Shown here in pieces: positions 36,442-46,686 of a DNA stretch of 64,000 nucleotides. The stretch is from positions 62,001 through 126,000 of the forward strand of contig JAAFIW010000004.1 of NCBI GenBank assembly GCA_013297875.1, read 5' to 3'. The position numbers and the translations under genes are program-made. This DNA comes from Comamonadaceae bacterium (GTDB lineage Bacteria > Pseudomonadota > Gammaproteobacteria > Burkholderiales > Burkholderiaceae_C). How positions within the stretch are numbered: position 1 is the first letter of the stretch; each line of letters starts with the position of its first letter. A model generated the notes under the pieces. The model was not told the origin of the DNA. It saw nothing but the letters and a program-made list of their open reading frames with translations, and did not search any database.

Positions 36442-38040
36442 TCAAAGCGCAGCGTTTTGCTTCGACTCTTTGACACGCTTTTGCAGCTTAAGTAAAAACT
36501 CTCCGAGATCGGTGTTCCGGATTTCTTCAAAGCTCATGCTGTCAGCAATCTTCCAATTATCATTTTTTGCCCAGGCAGGATCAGCTGCATCCAATTTTTC
36601 GTAGTGTGAGAGCGCGCGGTATTTTTCACCTTTGCAAACTTTAATTGCACTTTCAGGTAGATAGTTTTCGGTGGCTTTGCGGCTGGTTAGAAAAACTTTC
36701 TCAGCACCGAAGAGTTCTGCACAGATCTTCTGAAAACCATTGCGCTCTGACGTTAACGGCTCATTTGCGCAATTTCGCTCACTATCAAACAAAACAAAAA
36801 CTTCAGCACCGATGCGCTGGAATTCGGTCATTTCCTCTCTTCGGCTTGCATTAATTAATGCGCTGCCACCGAGCGGGACTATCATCACATCGGTTTCAAT
36901 TTCGAGTTTGCGCAGCAGAACCCGGAAAGTCCTTACCTCGGTGGCTCCTTCGACTAACAATAAAAACTTTCCACCAATGGCTGAAAACTGGGAATACGAT
37001 AACTCGCCGAGTAGTTGGGCGCTATTCTTCGCTGATTCAAACGGAGTAGTTGAGCTTTTTCCGGTCGTACGATTTTGGGACACAACTAAAATGGTGTCGG
37101 CAGTTTGTCTCGCCAGACCCAACGAATGTGTTGCAAAAACGGTGGCGTATTTAGCATGTCTATGTAGCGCCTCCACAAAGCGTGCTTGCATAGTGGGATG
37201 TAAATGAAGTTCTGGCTCATCAATCAAAATGAGCTGAGGGGCTCTCGTTGCTGCGGTAACGATGGAAAAAATCAGCTGTGCAATCCCTGAGCCAACGTCG
37301 CCAAGCGAAAACTCGCGCTTACCGTCAAAAACGAGAGACAGTGTTTTTGAATCAGCGCTAGCGCTGATTTCCAAGGAACGGTAACCCAATAAATCTGCGA
37401 TGGCTTGTTGCGTGCTCAGAACTGCGATCTTTGACATTCTGCTGGGGCCGCTCTTTAACTCGCGCCAATTGGATACAAAGCTTTCTCCAACAACTAGGTC
37501 ATAGTGGCTTGTGCCGCCCTGTCCAGCTTGATTTGATATGTTGCGATACGGGCCAATGAATAACGAACTCATCAAGAGTGCGCCAATTTCTCTTGCTTCG
37601 GCAGCAATATTTGATATATCAAGAGCTTGCGAATTTTTGATTTTTACTAGTTGTCTCATTATTGAAAGTCTGTCACCTAAGAGCGAAAAATTCAGAATCC
37701 AATTTTTCGTTTCAATCTCAAACTCTATTTCTTTTTCTTTTGACATTAATGACTCGGGTACCAGATCGAGCGGATCCATTACACCAGTGAGCATGGGACT
37801 CGTTTCCGCATCAGGAGAAACATAACTAAGACCGCTTACGTTAATTTGCATAAATCCGGCGTTGCCGATCTGCCCGATGTAACTCCTCAATTCATAAATT
37901 GACCGTATTAAACAGGACTTTCCAGAGTTATTCGCCCCGACCAAAGCAGTCACCCCGCCAGGCGAAAATTCGAGCTTGGTCGTTGCCTGCTGAAAATAGC
38001 TTCTGTAAGTCTTCAAGCCAAAACTGAACGGTTGAATCAT
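36442..38040 (-). CDS. OLD-type AAA ATPase with C-terminal TOPRIM domain
   Basis: Protein of 532 aa. Walker A is ALVGANNSGKSCLIRS, the ABC-type signature is in FSLGDVGSGIAQLIFS, Walker B is LILIDEPELHLHP and ATHSLGLA holds the H-loop. From about residue 360 a TOPRIM-like domain follows with LLLVEGATEVRTFRVLL and VFVLFDSERN (DxE metal pair). This is the class 1 OLD layout, found in phage P2 Old and related to GajA and AriA/B defence proteins. The gene is visibly AT-richer than its neighbours and has no partner helicase gene, pointing to transfer and a possible anti-phage role; that is inference. It starts just past the groEL terminator. Confidence 0.82.
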   Translation of the reverse strand: MIQPFSFGLKTYRSYFQQATTKLEFSPGGVTALVGANNSGKSCLIRSIYELRSYIGQIGNAGFMQINVSGLSYVSPDAETSPMLTGVMDPLDLVPESLMSKEKEIEFEIETKNWILNFSLLGDRLSIMRQLVKIKNSQALDISNIAAEAREIGALLMSSLFIGPYRNISNQAGQGGTSHYDLVVGESFVSNWRELKSGPSRMSKIAVLSTQQAIADLLGYRSLEISASADSKTLSLVFDGKREFSLGDVGSGIAQLIFSIVTAATRAPQLILIDEPELHLHPTMQARFVEALHRHAKYATVFATHSLGLARQTADTILVVSQNRTTGKSSTTPFESAKNSAQLLGELSYSQFSAIGGKFLLLVEGATEVRTFRVLLRKLEIETDVMIVPLGGSALINASRREEMTEFQRIGAEVFVLFDSERNCANEPLTSERNGFQKICAELFGAEKVFLTSRKATENYLPESAIKVCKGEKYRALSHYEKLDAADPAWAKNDNWKIADSMSFEEIRNTDLGEFLLKLQKRVKESKQNAAL

Positions 38041-38057
38041 GAATCCCCAATCAAGAT

Positions 38058-38092
38058 GTAAAAAACCCGCAGTGCGTGTGCACTGCGGGTTT
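38058..38092 (-). terminator. groEL terminator
   Basis: Perfect 13-bp stem: AAACCCGCAGTGC at 38063-38075 and GCACTGCGGGTTT at 38080-38092, loop GTGT, followed on the minus strand by a T-run from 38062. A second dyad (GATTCGCGCTG at 38105-38115, CAGCGCGAATC at 38137-38147) lies between it and the groEL stop. Confidence 0.9.
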
Positions 38093-38159
38093 CATTTTGT
38101 CAGCGATTCGCGCTGCTGAGCGTATTACTACACGTTCAGCGCGAATCAGACGGCAGACC

Positions 38160-39824
<1,665 letters not shown>

Positions 39825-39860
39825 CTAAAAATGAATCAAAACGGCTGCTCGCCCAGAGAT

Positions 39861-39893
39861 AACTTGCTCAAGCAGCTATGAATTTAATAGTGA
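39861..39893. repeat. Dispersed repeat between groS and groL, copy 5
   Basis: Reads AACTTGCTCAAGCAGCTATG then AATTTAATAGTGA. It lies in the transcribed spacer of the groESL operon, 46 bases before groL starts. Confidence 0.85.
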
Positions 39894-39908
39894 AGGCTGT
39901 GAGAGAAA

Positions 39909-40199
39909 TTACTTCTCGACAACCGCAAACAGGTCTTCTTCTTTCATGACCAGCAGCTCGTCGCCATCGACCTTAACGGTCTGGCCGCTGTATTTGCCAA
40001 ACAGCACGCGGTCGCCAACTTTCACGCCGACGGGGTGCAGCTCGCCCTTGTCGTTCTTTTTGCCAGGGCCAACGGCCAGAATTTCGCCTTGATCAGGCTT
40101 TTCGGCGGCTGCATCGGGAATCACGATGCCCGAGGCGGTTTTGGTTTCGCTGTCGATACGCTTAACGATCACACGGTCGTGCAGGGGGCGAAGTTTCAT
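39909..40199 (-). CDS. groS: 10-kDa co-chaperonin GroES
   Basis: Lid of the GroEL chamber, 96 aa. It begins [20 protein letters not shown] and carries the mobile loop [14 protein letters not shown]. Two ATGs lie close together (40205 and 40199). The AGGAG in CCTAGGAGATGTTTATG sits directly against the first and six bases before the second, so 40199 is preferred and gives the family's usual N-terminus. It is the first gene of groESL; its leader of roughly 310 bases is long because it contains a palindromic insertion. Confidence 0.97.
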   Translation of the reverse strand: MKLRPLHDRVIVKRIDSETKTASGIVIPDAAAEKPDQGEILAVGPGKKNDKGELHPVGVKVGDRVLFGKYSGQTVKVDGDELLVMKEEDLFAVVEK

Positions 40200-40293
40200 A
40201 AACATCTCCTAGGTTTGTACAAAAGGGAAAATCGAAGTGTGCCCGCTGCCTTGTTTTCACCGGTAGCGGGCACTCACCAATCAGACGTTGGTG

Positions 40294-40460
40294 CTAGTGT
40301 GGTGTCTCATGCTGTTTGAACCATAAAACCGCGTCTTTTCGTACAGCTTGTCGTTCCAAATCCTCGCCATAGCCACTGCTATGGCTGTGGTTTGCGCCTA
40401 AATCTGTACAAAAATCCATCGGTTTTATTTTGGTTCAAACAGCATGAGACACCACACTAG
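40294..40460. mobile_element. 167-bp near-palindromic MITE-like element in the groES leader
   Basis: Terminal arms are a perfect 30-bp inverted repeat: 40294-40323 begins CTAGTGTGGTGTCTCATG, and 40431-40460 ends CATGAGACACCACACTAG. The pairing continues inward through TAAAACC/GGTTTTA with a 3-base bulge, then CGTACAG/CTGTACA and ATAGCC/TATGG parts. Flanking 4-base direct repeats GGTG occur at 40290-40293 and 40461-40464; since the ends themselves read CTAG, a CTAG duplication is an alternative. There is no reading frame for a transposase. It sits between CIRCE and groS, so it will be in the mRNA leader. Confidence 0.75.
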
Positions 40461-40485
40461 GGTGCTGACTGCCTTCAGGCAGGTG

Positions 40486-40512
40486 TTAGCACTCATCTCC
40501 AACGAGTGCTAA
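40486..40512 (-). promoter_or_regulatory. CIRCE element (HrcA operator)
   Basis: TTAGCACTC at 40486-40494 and GAGTGCTAA at 40504-40512 with a 9-base spacer, an exact match to the CIRCE consensus. HrcA bound here represses groESL and releases on heat shock. It lies directly downstream of the sigma32-like -10 box. Confidence 0.97.
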
Positions 40513-40514
40513 TG

Positions 40515-40540
40515 ATACGGGCAATTGTTTCAGTTTCAAG
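40515..40540 (-). promoter_or_regulatory. Sigma32-like heat-shock promoter of groESL
   Basis: On the minus strand CTTGAAA (40534-40540) matches the sigma32 -35 box, and CCCGTAT (40515-40521) resembles the CCCCAT -10 box, with a 12-base spacer. With CIRCE just downstream this implies dual control by RpoH and HrcA, as known for several betaproteobacteria. Confidence 0.75.
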
Positions 40541-40603
40541 TAGGGGTTAATTATTTGAGAAAGTATAAAATCATGTTTTGAAAATAAATAGACCCTAATT
40601 TCG

Positions 40604-41806
40604 ATGTTCGACCCCACCAAAGAGCCGTTTACCTACCGCCGCGACGCGCTGGCCGCCAGCTACTGCGACGCGCTGGAAGGCCGCGGCATTCTGGATGCCA
40701 GCTCGGGGCTGTTTTTGGCGGGGCCGCGGCGCACCGGCAAGTCCACCTTTTTGCGTGATGACCTGATGCCGCAGATGCGGCTGCGCGGCTGGGAGCCGCT
40801 GTATGTGGATTTGTGGGCCGATCGCGCCCGCGACCCAGCAGAGCTGATCATTGCCGCCATCCGCCAAGCCCTGGCCCGCTTCGATGGCCCGGTGCTCAAG
40901 GCGGCCAAACGGGTGGGGCTGGAAAAGCTCACCGTGCTCAAGGTGGTGTCGCTGGACTTTTCCAAAATCGGCCAGCCCGGCGGCGCCACCATCGCCGACG
41001 CGCTGCAGGCCCTGCACACCAAATGCGGCAAGCCGCTGGCGCTGCTGGTGGACGAGGCGCAGCACGCGCTGTCCAGCCCGGCGGGTGTGGCGGCCATGTT
41101 TGCGCTGAAGGCGGCGCGTGACCAGCTCAACCAGGGCCAGCGCAACCATGAGCGTAGCCTGCACCTGGTGATGACCGGCTCCAACCGCGACAAGCTCACG
41201 CACCTGGTGCTGCGAAAAAGTCAGCCATTTTTTGGCGCAGGCATCACCCGCTTTCCGCTGCTGGATCGCGGCTTCATCGAGGCCTATGCGTTGTGGCTGA
41301 ACCGCCAGTTTGCGCCGGGCTGCGGCTTTGAGGTGGATGTGTTGATGCAGGCCTTTGAGCTGGTGGGCCACCGCCCCGAAATGCTCAAAACCGTGGTGGG
41401 CGAGGCCGTCACCGAGCTGGGTGGCGCCGCAGGCCTGAGCCAGCAACTGGCGCAGAACGCCCAGCAACTGCAGCGGCGCGCCTGGCACGAATTCGAGTCC
41501 ACCTACAACGGCCTGCCGCCCGCCCAAAAAGCCGTGTTTGACGCCGTAGCCCGGCTGTCGCCCGGCTACGAGCCCTTTGCCGCAACCGCCTTGGCGGCCT
41601 ACCAGGCCATGCTGGGCAAGCCACTGTCCACCTCGGCGATTCAAGGCGCGCTGGATGCGCTGCGCGACAAAGAACTGGTCTGGCGTGCCGGCCGGGGCCA
41701 CTACGCGCTGGAAGACGACGGCTTGCAGGCCTGGTACCTACAAAGCCACCCACAGACGCCGGTGCTCACACCGCCGTCCGTCTCTCTTGCATTACCCATT
41801 GGCTGA
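40604..41806 (+). CDS. STAND-like P-loop ATPase with C-terminal winged helix
   Basis: Protein of 400 aa. Walker A is [17 protein letters not shown], Walker B is [11 protein letters not shown], and [10 protein letters not shown] holds a sensor residue. The C-terminal third (about 290-385) is helical and could be a winged helix. This resembles archaeal-type AAA/STAND NTPases that act as signal switches or in defence. There is no clear Shine-Dalgarno before the ATG at 40604. queC starts 4 bases after its stop, an odd partner for such an ATPase; co-transcription is likely. Function is not deducible. Confidence 0.78.
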   Translation: MFDPTKEPFTYRRDALAASYCDALEGRGILDASSGLFLAGPRRTGKSTFLRDDLMPQMRLRGWEPLYVDLWADRARDPAELIIAAIRQALARFDGPVLKAAKRVGLEKLTVLKVVSLDFSKIGQPGGATIADALQALHTKCGKPLALLVDEAQHALSSPAGVAAMFALKAARDQLNQGQRNHERSLHLVMTGSNRDKLTHLVLRKSQPFFGAGITRFPLLDRGFIEAYALWLNRQFAPGCGFEVDVLMQAFELVGHRPEMLKTVVGEAVTELGGAAGLSQQLAQNAQQLQRRAWHEFESTYNGLPPAQKAVFDAVARLSPGYEPFAATALAAYQAMLGKPLSTSAIQGALDALRDKELVWRAGRGHYALEDDGLQAWYLQSHPQTPVLTPPSVSLALPIG

Positions 41807-41810
41807 AACC

Positions 41811-42512
41811 ATGCACACCACCGCCCTCGTTTTGTTTTCTGGTGGCCAGGACTCCACCGTCTGCCTGGCCCAGGCGCTATGCAAATATGAGCGGGTAGAG
41901 ACCATCGGTTTTGACTACCGGCAGCGCCACAGCGTGGAACTGCAAGCGCGCCTGGTGGTGCTGGACGAGCTGTCCACGCAGTTCCCGAAGTGGGCACCGC
42001 GCCTAGGGCCCGACCATGTGATTGACCTGGCGGTGCTGGGCCAGATCAGCGACACCTCGCTCACCCGCGACATGGCCTTTGCCTACGAAAACACCGGCCT
42101 GCCCAACACCTTTGTGCCCGGGCGCAATCTGCTGTTTTTGACCCTGGCTGCGGCGCTGGCCTACCGGCGCGGCTTGCAGGTGCTGGTGACGGGCGTGTGC
42201 GAAACCGATTTTTCAGGCTACCCCGACTGCCGCGACGACACCATGAAGGCCATGCAACTGGCGCTGTCGCTGGGGCTGGACAAACGCTTGCTGATCGACA
42301 CACCGCTGATGTGGATCGACAAAGCCGCCACCTGGCAACTGGCGGACGACATCGGCGGCCAGCCGCTGGTGGATTTGATCGTGGAGCACACCCACACCTG
42401 CTACCTGGGCGACCGCGAGCACCGGCATGACTGGGGCTATGGCTGCGGCAACTGCCCGGCGTGTGAGCTGCGCTCGGGTGGGTGGGTACGTTACCGAGGC
42501 GAGAACGCCTGA
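41811..42512 (+). CDS. queC: 7-cyano-7-deazaguanine synthase
   Basis: QueC of 233 aa makes preQ0 from CDG with ATP and ammonia for queuosine tRNA modification. The PP-loop [15 protein letters not shown], the [12 protein letters not shown] segment, and the zinc site made from CxxCxxC in [12 protein letters not shown] are all present. The start is the ATG at 41811 ([12 protein letters not shown]); longer frames run through the ATPase gene. It ends 27 bases before a strong repeat hairpin. Other que genes are not in the window. Confidence 0.96.
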   Translation: MHTTALVLFSGGQDSTVCLAQALCKYERVETIGFDYRQRHSVELQARLVVLDELSTQFPKWAPRLGPDHVIDLAVLGQISDTSLTRDMAFAYENTGLPNTFVPGRNLLFLTLAAALAYRRGLQVLVTGVCETDFSGYPDCRDDTMKAMQLALSLGLDKRLLIDTPLMWIDKAATWQLADDIGGQPLVDLIVEHTHTCYLGDREHRHDWGYGCGNCPACELRSGGWVRYRGENA

Positions 42513-42539
42513 AGTACGTACGACCTCGCGGCGCAACCG

Positions 42540-42608
42540 CTGGATCCCCGCCTGCGCGGGGATGACGGTATCCATGCATGCGTCATCCCCGCGCAGGCGG
42601 GGATCCAG
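42540..42608. repeat. dRS3-like 27-bp inverted repeat
   Basis: CTGGATCCCCGCCTGCGCGG plus GGATGAC (42540-42566) is matched exactly in inverse at 42582-42608 with a 15-base loop. It belongs to the widespread GATCCCCGCCTGCGCGGGGATGAC repeat, similar in plan to neisserial dRS3. It lies between convergent queC and the ABC transporter gene and forms the transporter's C-terminal codons and stop. Confidence 0.88.
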
Positions 42609-44394
42609 GCGTTTGCGGCACCGCCCCATCGCTGAGAACAAAGCGTGCCTGGCTTGCTTCCTGCGACTGCGCCACCAGCGTCCACTGCCGCTGATGAAAG
42701 CCTGCTACCCCAGGCCGATGCGCTATCGATACCAGAGCGCCTTGAGCAGCTTGTATGCGCTCGAGCAGCCGTTTGTACAAGGTGTTTTCAGCCGACTCAT
42801 CCAGCGCACTGGTGGCTTCGTCGGCCAGCAGCCAGCGCGGATTTTTCAAGAAGGCGCGGGCAATGGCCAGACGCTGTTTTTCACCGCCCGACAGCTTCTG
42901 GCTCCAGCTGTCAGCATCATCCAGCCGGCTGGCCAACTGCGGCAGCAGTGCGTCGGTCAGCGCCTGGCGTAAGGCTTCGTCGGTGTAGGCGGTCACCGGT
43001 TCCGGGTAGGCCAGCGCATCGCGCAGTGGGCCGTCGGGAAAGTAGGGGTTTTGTGGCAGCACCATGGTGTCGGGCGGTCGCTGCACCTGGCCACGGGCAA
43101 ATGGCCAAATGCCGGCAAACGCGCGAAACAGCGTGGACTTGCCGCTGCCCGACGGGCCTTTGAGTAGCACGCTGTCGCCCGGTGCAACGGCCAGCGACAG
43201 GCCTGTCAGTAGCACGGTGCCATTGGGCAGGCTCACGGTGAGGTCTTGTGTGCGCAATTCGTCGGTCGTGTTTGCTACTGTATTTGTAGCTGCTTGAGCA
43301 GTATTTCCCTGGGCGAGAGCCTGAAATGTCTCTTCAAAGCTGGTTAAACGGTCGGTGGTGGCTCGCCAGGCGGCCAGGGAGCTGTAGTTGTCGATGAACC
43401 AGGACAGTGCGTCTTGCACACGGCCAAACGCCGAGGAGATTTGCATCAACTCGCCCAGCTGAATGGCACCGCTGAAAAAGCGCGGTGCTGCCACGATGAA
43501 AGGAAACACCACCGCAGCTTGGCCGAAAAAGCTGGTGAACCAGATCAGGTTTTTCTGCGCCTTGAGCAGCTTCAAATAATTGGCCAGCACGCTGGAGAAA
43601 CGGGTGTCCAGCTGGCGGCGTTCGACTTTTTCGCCGCCGTCCAACGCAATGGCTTCGCTGTACTCGCGCACCCGGATCAGGTGGTGGCGAAAGTCGGCCT
43701 CGTAGCGTTGCTGCGCAAAATTCAGCGCAATCTGGGGTCGGCCGATGAAGTGGGTCAGCACGCTGCCCACCACGCAGTACAGCAAGGCCATCCACACCAT
43801 AAAGCCAGCAATGTTGTAGGTGCTGCCTGCCACGGTAAAAGAAAAAATGCCGCTCAAGCCCCACAAAATGCCCACAAAACTAACCAGCGTGACCACCGCA
43901 TTGAGCAGGCCCATGCTCAGCGACACCGAGTACACGGTGAACAGGTTCAGGTCTTCCTGGATGCGCTGATCCGGGTTGTCGGGCGTGGTGCCGTTTGCTG
44001 CATATCGGGCCAGCTCCATTTTGTAGAACGCGTGGTGAGACAACCAGCGCTGCAGGTAATGGCCGGTCATCCAGGTACGCCAGCGTATTTCCAACAGCTG
44101 GGTCAGGTAAAACTTGTAGACCGAGATCAAGATGAAGGCAAACGCCAGATACGTGAAGCGCCCCAGCTGCTGCCAGAACACGGTTTGGTCGCGCTTTTCC
44201 AGTGCGTCATAGAACAGGCGGAACCAGTCGTTGTTCAGCACCAGCATGTACACCGAGGCCAGGTTCAGCAGCACGATGCCCGCCAGCAAGGCGCGGGCTT
44301 TCCACTTTTCGTCGGAGCGAAAGTAGGGCGCGGCCAGCGTCCAGATTTTTCGGCTGGTGGCTTGGGCGGTGGCCAGTTGGGCGAACAGTTTCAT
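42583..44394 (-). CDS. YddA/SbmA-type ABC transporter (fused permease-ATPase)
   Basis: ABC half transporter of 603 aa. The membrane domain (about 30-330, six hydrophobic segments) has the ABC_membrane_2 pattern, with TPDNPDQRIQEDLNLF matching the EAA-like motif of ABCD/YddA proteins. The ATPase domain has Walker A KGPSGSGKSTLFRA, signature KLSGGEKQRLAIARA, Walker B RWLLADEATSALDE and VSIAHRPG. The linker before the ATPase domain includes NTAQAATNTVAN encoded by a dispersed repeat, and the last residues QTPGSPPARG are encoded by the dRS3-like repeat, so two repeats shape this protein. Substrate unknown; related proteins move peptides, cobalamin or fatty acyl compounds. Confidence 0.9.
   Translation of the reverse strand: MKLFAQLATAQATSRKIWTLAAPYFRSDEKWKARALLAGIVLLNLASVYMLVLNNDWFRLFYDALEKRDQTVFWQQLGRFTYLAFAFILISVYKFYLTQLLEIRWRTWMTGHYLQRWLSHHAFYKMELARYAANGTTPDNPDQRIQEDLNLFTVYSVSLSMGLLNAVVTLVSFVGILWGLSGIFSFTVAGSTYNIAGFMVWMALLYCVVGSVLTHFIGRPQIALNFAQQRYEADFRHHLIRVREYSEAIALDGGEKVERRQLDTRFSSVLANYLKLLKAQKNLIWFTSFFGQAAVVFPFIVAAPRFFSGAIQLGELMQISSAFGRVQDALSWFIDNYSSLAAWRATTDRLTSFEETFQALAQGNTAQAATNTVANTTDELRTQDLTVSLPNGTVLLTGLSLAVAPGDSVLLKGPSGSGKSTLFRAFAGIWPFARGQVQRPPDTMVLPQNPYFPDGPLRDALAYPEPVTAYTDEALRQALTDALLPQLASRLDDADSWSQKLSGGEKQRLAIARAFLKNPRWLLADEATSALDESAENTLYKRLLERIQAAQGALVSIAHRPGVAGFHQRQWTLVAQSQEASQARFVLSDGAVPQTPGSPPARG
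43272..43306. repeat. Dispersed repeat inside the ABC transporter gene, copy 6
   Basis: Reads TTGCTACTGTATTTGTAGCT then GCTTGAGCAGTATTT. In frame with the transporter it encodes NTAQAATNTVA, between membrane and ATPase domains. Confidence 0.85.
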
Positions 44395-44467
44395 CGGAAG
44401 TGTCCTGGTGTTGGAGGTGAAGGCCCGTGTTGACCCTTTTCAGAGCGAAAAGTGCCATCCGCCCATG

Positions 44468-44502
44468 TGTTGACTGCTCAAGCAGCTATTATTTTGAGAG
44501 TA
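44468..44502. repeat. Dispersed repeat upstream of the ABC transporter, copy 7
   Basis: Reads TGTTGACTGCTCAAGCAGCT then ATTATTTTGAGAGTA. It lies between the 5'-nucleotidase stop and the transporter start. Confidence 0.85.
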
Positions 44503-44529
44503 AAAAGAGACGTATCTCGCTGCGCCGTG

Positions 44530-45447
44530 TCACGGTGCAGCGTTCGACACGCCACTGGCCACATGCCCGGCGGGTACGTGCTGGGCCGCGTGTTGCACAT
44601 GGCCGGTCTGGTCGTCAAAGAAAAAATCGGGCTCGAATTCGCGCAAAAACTCACCCTTGGGCAGGCCACCCAGAAACATGGCTTCGTCCACATCAATGTG
44701 CCAGTCCATCAGCGTGCGAATCGCCCGCTCGTGCGCGGGTGCGCTACGGGCGGTGACCAGCGCGGTGCGCAGGCGCATGGCGGGCGAGGCCGCAAGTTGT
44801 AAGCGGTGTAGGGCTACCAGCAAGGGTTTGAACGGGCCCTCGGGCAAGGGCAGGGCGGCCTTATCGCGCTCGTGCTGCTGAAAGGCCTGCAAGCCGTCGC
44901 GCTGGAATACCTGCTCCGCTTCGTCGGAAAACAGCACGGCGTCACCGTCAAACGCAATGCGCACCTCGTGCGGGTGGGTGTCGCCCGCATGCGTGGCGTG
45001 GGTGGCCACGGTGGCGGCAGCAAAGCCGTTGGTCAGGGCAGCGCACACGTCGGCGCTGTTGGCTGACAAAAAAAGGTTGGCGTTCAGCGGGCGCAGGTAA
45101 CGCCAGGTTTTGTCGTCGCCCCGGGTGAAGGTGCCGCGCTCAATGGGCAGGCCGTAGTGCTGGGCGGAACGGAACACGCGCATGCCGGAGACGGGGTCGT
45201 TGCGCGAGAGGATGACGACCTCGACCCGTTGTGTGTCAGGCGTGTTGAAGGCCAGCAGCTTGCGCACCAGCGAGAAGGCCACGCCGGGTTTGGCCGGTTG
45301 CTCCAGGCGTTGAAGCTGCAGCTGCATGTAGTCGCGGTCTTTGGCGCTGCCGGTACCCGCGTCAAACACCCGATTTTCCTCTTCAAAATCAAACAGGGCG
45401 CGTGACGAAATCGCCACGACCAGCTTGCCGTCCAGAGAAATGGCCAC
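44530..45447 (-). CDS. Cytosolic 5'-nucleotidase (cN-I-like)
   Basis: Protein of 305 aa of the PF06189 5'-nucleotidase family. The HAD-like nucleophile motif is RIAFDGDAVLFSDEAE, and SRNDPVSGMRVFRSAQHYGL and FLGGLPKGEFLREF are characteristic. It dephosphorylates nucleoside monophosphates in the cytoplasm. The start is GTG at 45447, directly after the gspF stop with no gap, so it is translated from the gspF message. The C-terminal tail rich in His and Ala (HVQHAAQHVPAGHVA) is unusual. Why it is paired with a type II secretion component is unclear. Confidence 0.88.
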   Translation of the reverse strand: MAISLDGKLVVAISSRALFDFEEENRVFDAGTGSAKDRDYMQLQLQRLEQPAKPGVAFSLVRKLLAFNTPDTQRVEVVILSRNDPVSGMRVFRSAQHYGLPIERGTFTRGDDKTWRYLRPLNANLFLSANSADVCAALTNGFAAATVATHATHAGDTHPHEVRIAFDGDAVLFSDEAEQVFQRDGLQAFQQHERDKAALPLPEGPFKPLLVALHRLQLAASPAMRLRTALVTARSAPAHERAIRTLMDWHIDVDEAMFLGGLPKGEFLREFEPDFFFDDQTGHVQHAAQHVPAGHVASGVSNAAP

Positions 45448-46686
45448 TTATTTCACGAACTGGTTGAGCTGGATGATGGGCAGCAGCACCGCCAGCACGA
45501 TCAGCATGACCACGCCGCCCATACCCACAATCAGCAGTGGCTCCAGAATGGTGGCCAACTGGAAGGCGCGGCGCTGCACCTCGCCGCTGAGCTGTTTGGC
45601 GGCGCGTTGCAGCATCACGGGCAACTGGCCGGTCTGCTCGCCCAGGCGGGCAAACATGGCCAACAAGCCAGGAAAGCGCTTCTTCTGACCCAGGGCCGAC
45701 GCCAGCGGCGCACCTTCGCGCACCAGCACCAGGGCATCGAGCGCGTCGGCCCGCATCGCGCGGTTGGACAGGGTTTCGGCGGCGGCCTGCAAGGCTTTCA
45801 GAATCGGCACGCCGGCAGAGGCCAGCATGGCCAGGGTGCTGGCAAAACGCGCGGCGTTGTATCCACGGGCCAGCTTGCCCACCAGGGGGAGGGTGAGGAT
45901 GGCAGCGTCAAATTTTTGACGAAAACCATCATTTTTCAAGGCGAAACGCGCTGCAACAGCTATCGATATGAGAGCGGCCAGCACGACCAACCCGTAGTTG
46001 CGCACGATGTCGCTCAAAGTCAGCATAACCACTGTGAGAAAGGGCAGGGCGCGCTTGGTCCCCGCAAACACGGTGGCAACCTGCGGAATGACGTAGCTGA
46101 CCAGGAAAATCACGATGGCAATCGCCACCAGGGTGACGATAGCCGGGTACAGCGCCGCACCCAGCAACTTGGCTTGTAGCGCCTGGCTTTCCTCCAGATC
46201 GTCGGCCAGGCGCTCCAGCACCAGCCCCAGGTTGCCGCTTTGCTCCCCGGCACCAATCACCGCTCTATATATATCTGTGAACTCACGCGGGTGCTGGGAC
46301 AGCGCCTTGGCAAAACTGGAGCCGCCGTTGACCTCGGCACGAAGGGAGGCCACCAGGTCGCGTTGGCGCATGTCGTCGGCTTCGTCAGTCAGTGCGGTGA
46401 GTGCCCGCTCCAGAGGCAAACCCGATGACACCAAGCCGGCAATCTGGCGCGTCCAGACCGCCAGCGTGGTGGCGTTAAAGATTCGGCTGGCAAACAGCGG
46501 CGTGTTCAAGCCGAAATTGGCGGCGTTGGCCGCGCGCTGGGCTTCAGTGGTGACGGCCTCCACCGCCAACGGCACCAGGGCTTGGGCGCGCAGCAAGCCA
46601 CGGGCAGATTTGGCGGTGTCGGCTTCCAGCACGCCCTTGCGGGTTGTGCCTTGGGCATCAAGGGCTTCAAAGGAGTAGGCGGGCAT
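45448..46686 (-). CDS. gspF: Type II secretion/type IV pilus inner-membrane protein GspF
   Basis: Polytopic platform protein of 412 aa. It has the family's two repeated T2SSF domains (about 75-200 and 280-400), each with a conserved GE.SG/GEQTG motif (AGEQSGNLGLVLERLAD and LGEQTGQLPVMLQRAA), three membrane segments, and the N-terminal YSFEALDAQGTTRKGVLEA start. It anchors the GspE ATPase and the pseudopilus. The start is the ATG at 46686. No other gsp genes adjoin it; the GspE-like ATPase in this window (3330-5750) is a possible but unproven partner. A degenerate repeat copy may lie at about 45950-45976. Confidence 0.93.
   Translation of the reverse strand: MPAYSFEALDAQGTTRKGVLEADTAKSARGLLRAQALVPLAVEAVTTEAQRAANAANFGLNTPLFASRIFNATTLAVWTRQIAGLVSSGLPLERALTALTDEADDMRQRDLVASLRAEVNGGSSFAKALSQHPREFTDIYRAVIGAGEQSGNLGLVLERLADDLEESQALQAKLLGAALYPAIVTLVAIAIVIFLVSYVIPQVATVFAGTKRALPFLTVVMLTLSDIVRNYGLVVLAALISIAVAARFALKNDGFRQKFDAAILTLPLVGKLARGYNAARFASTLAMLASAGVPILKALQAAAETLSNRAMRADALDALVLVREGAPLASALGQKKRFPGLLAMFARLGEQTGQLPVMLQRAAKQLSGEVQRRAFQLATILEPLLIVGMGGVVMLIVLAVLLPIIQLNQFVK

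Noticed and set aside
42715..42740. Apparent copy of the dispersed repeat in the ABC transporter gene
   Set aside because: The stretch encodes the conserved H-loop region (SIAHR) and similarity to the repeat is probably chance.
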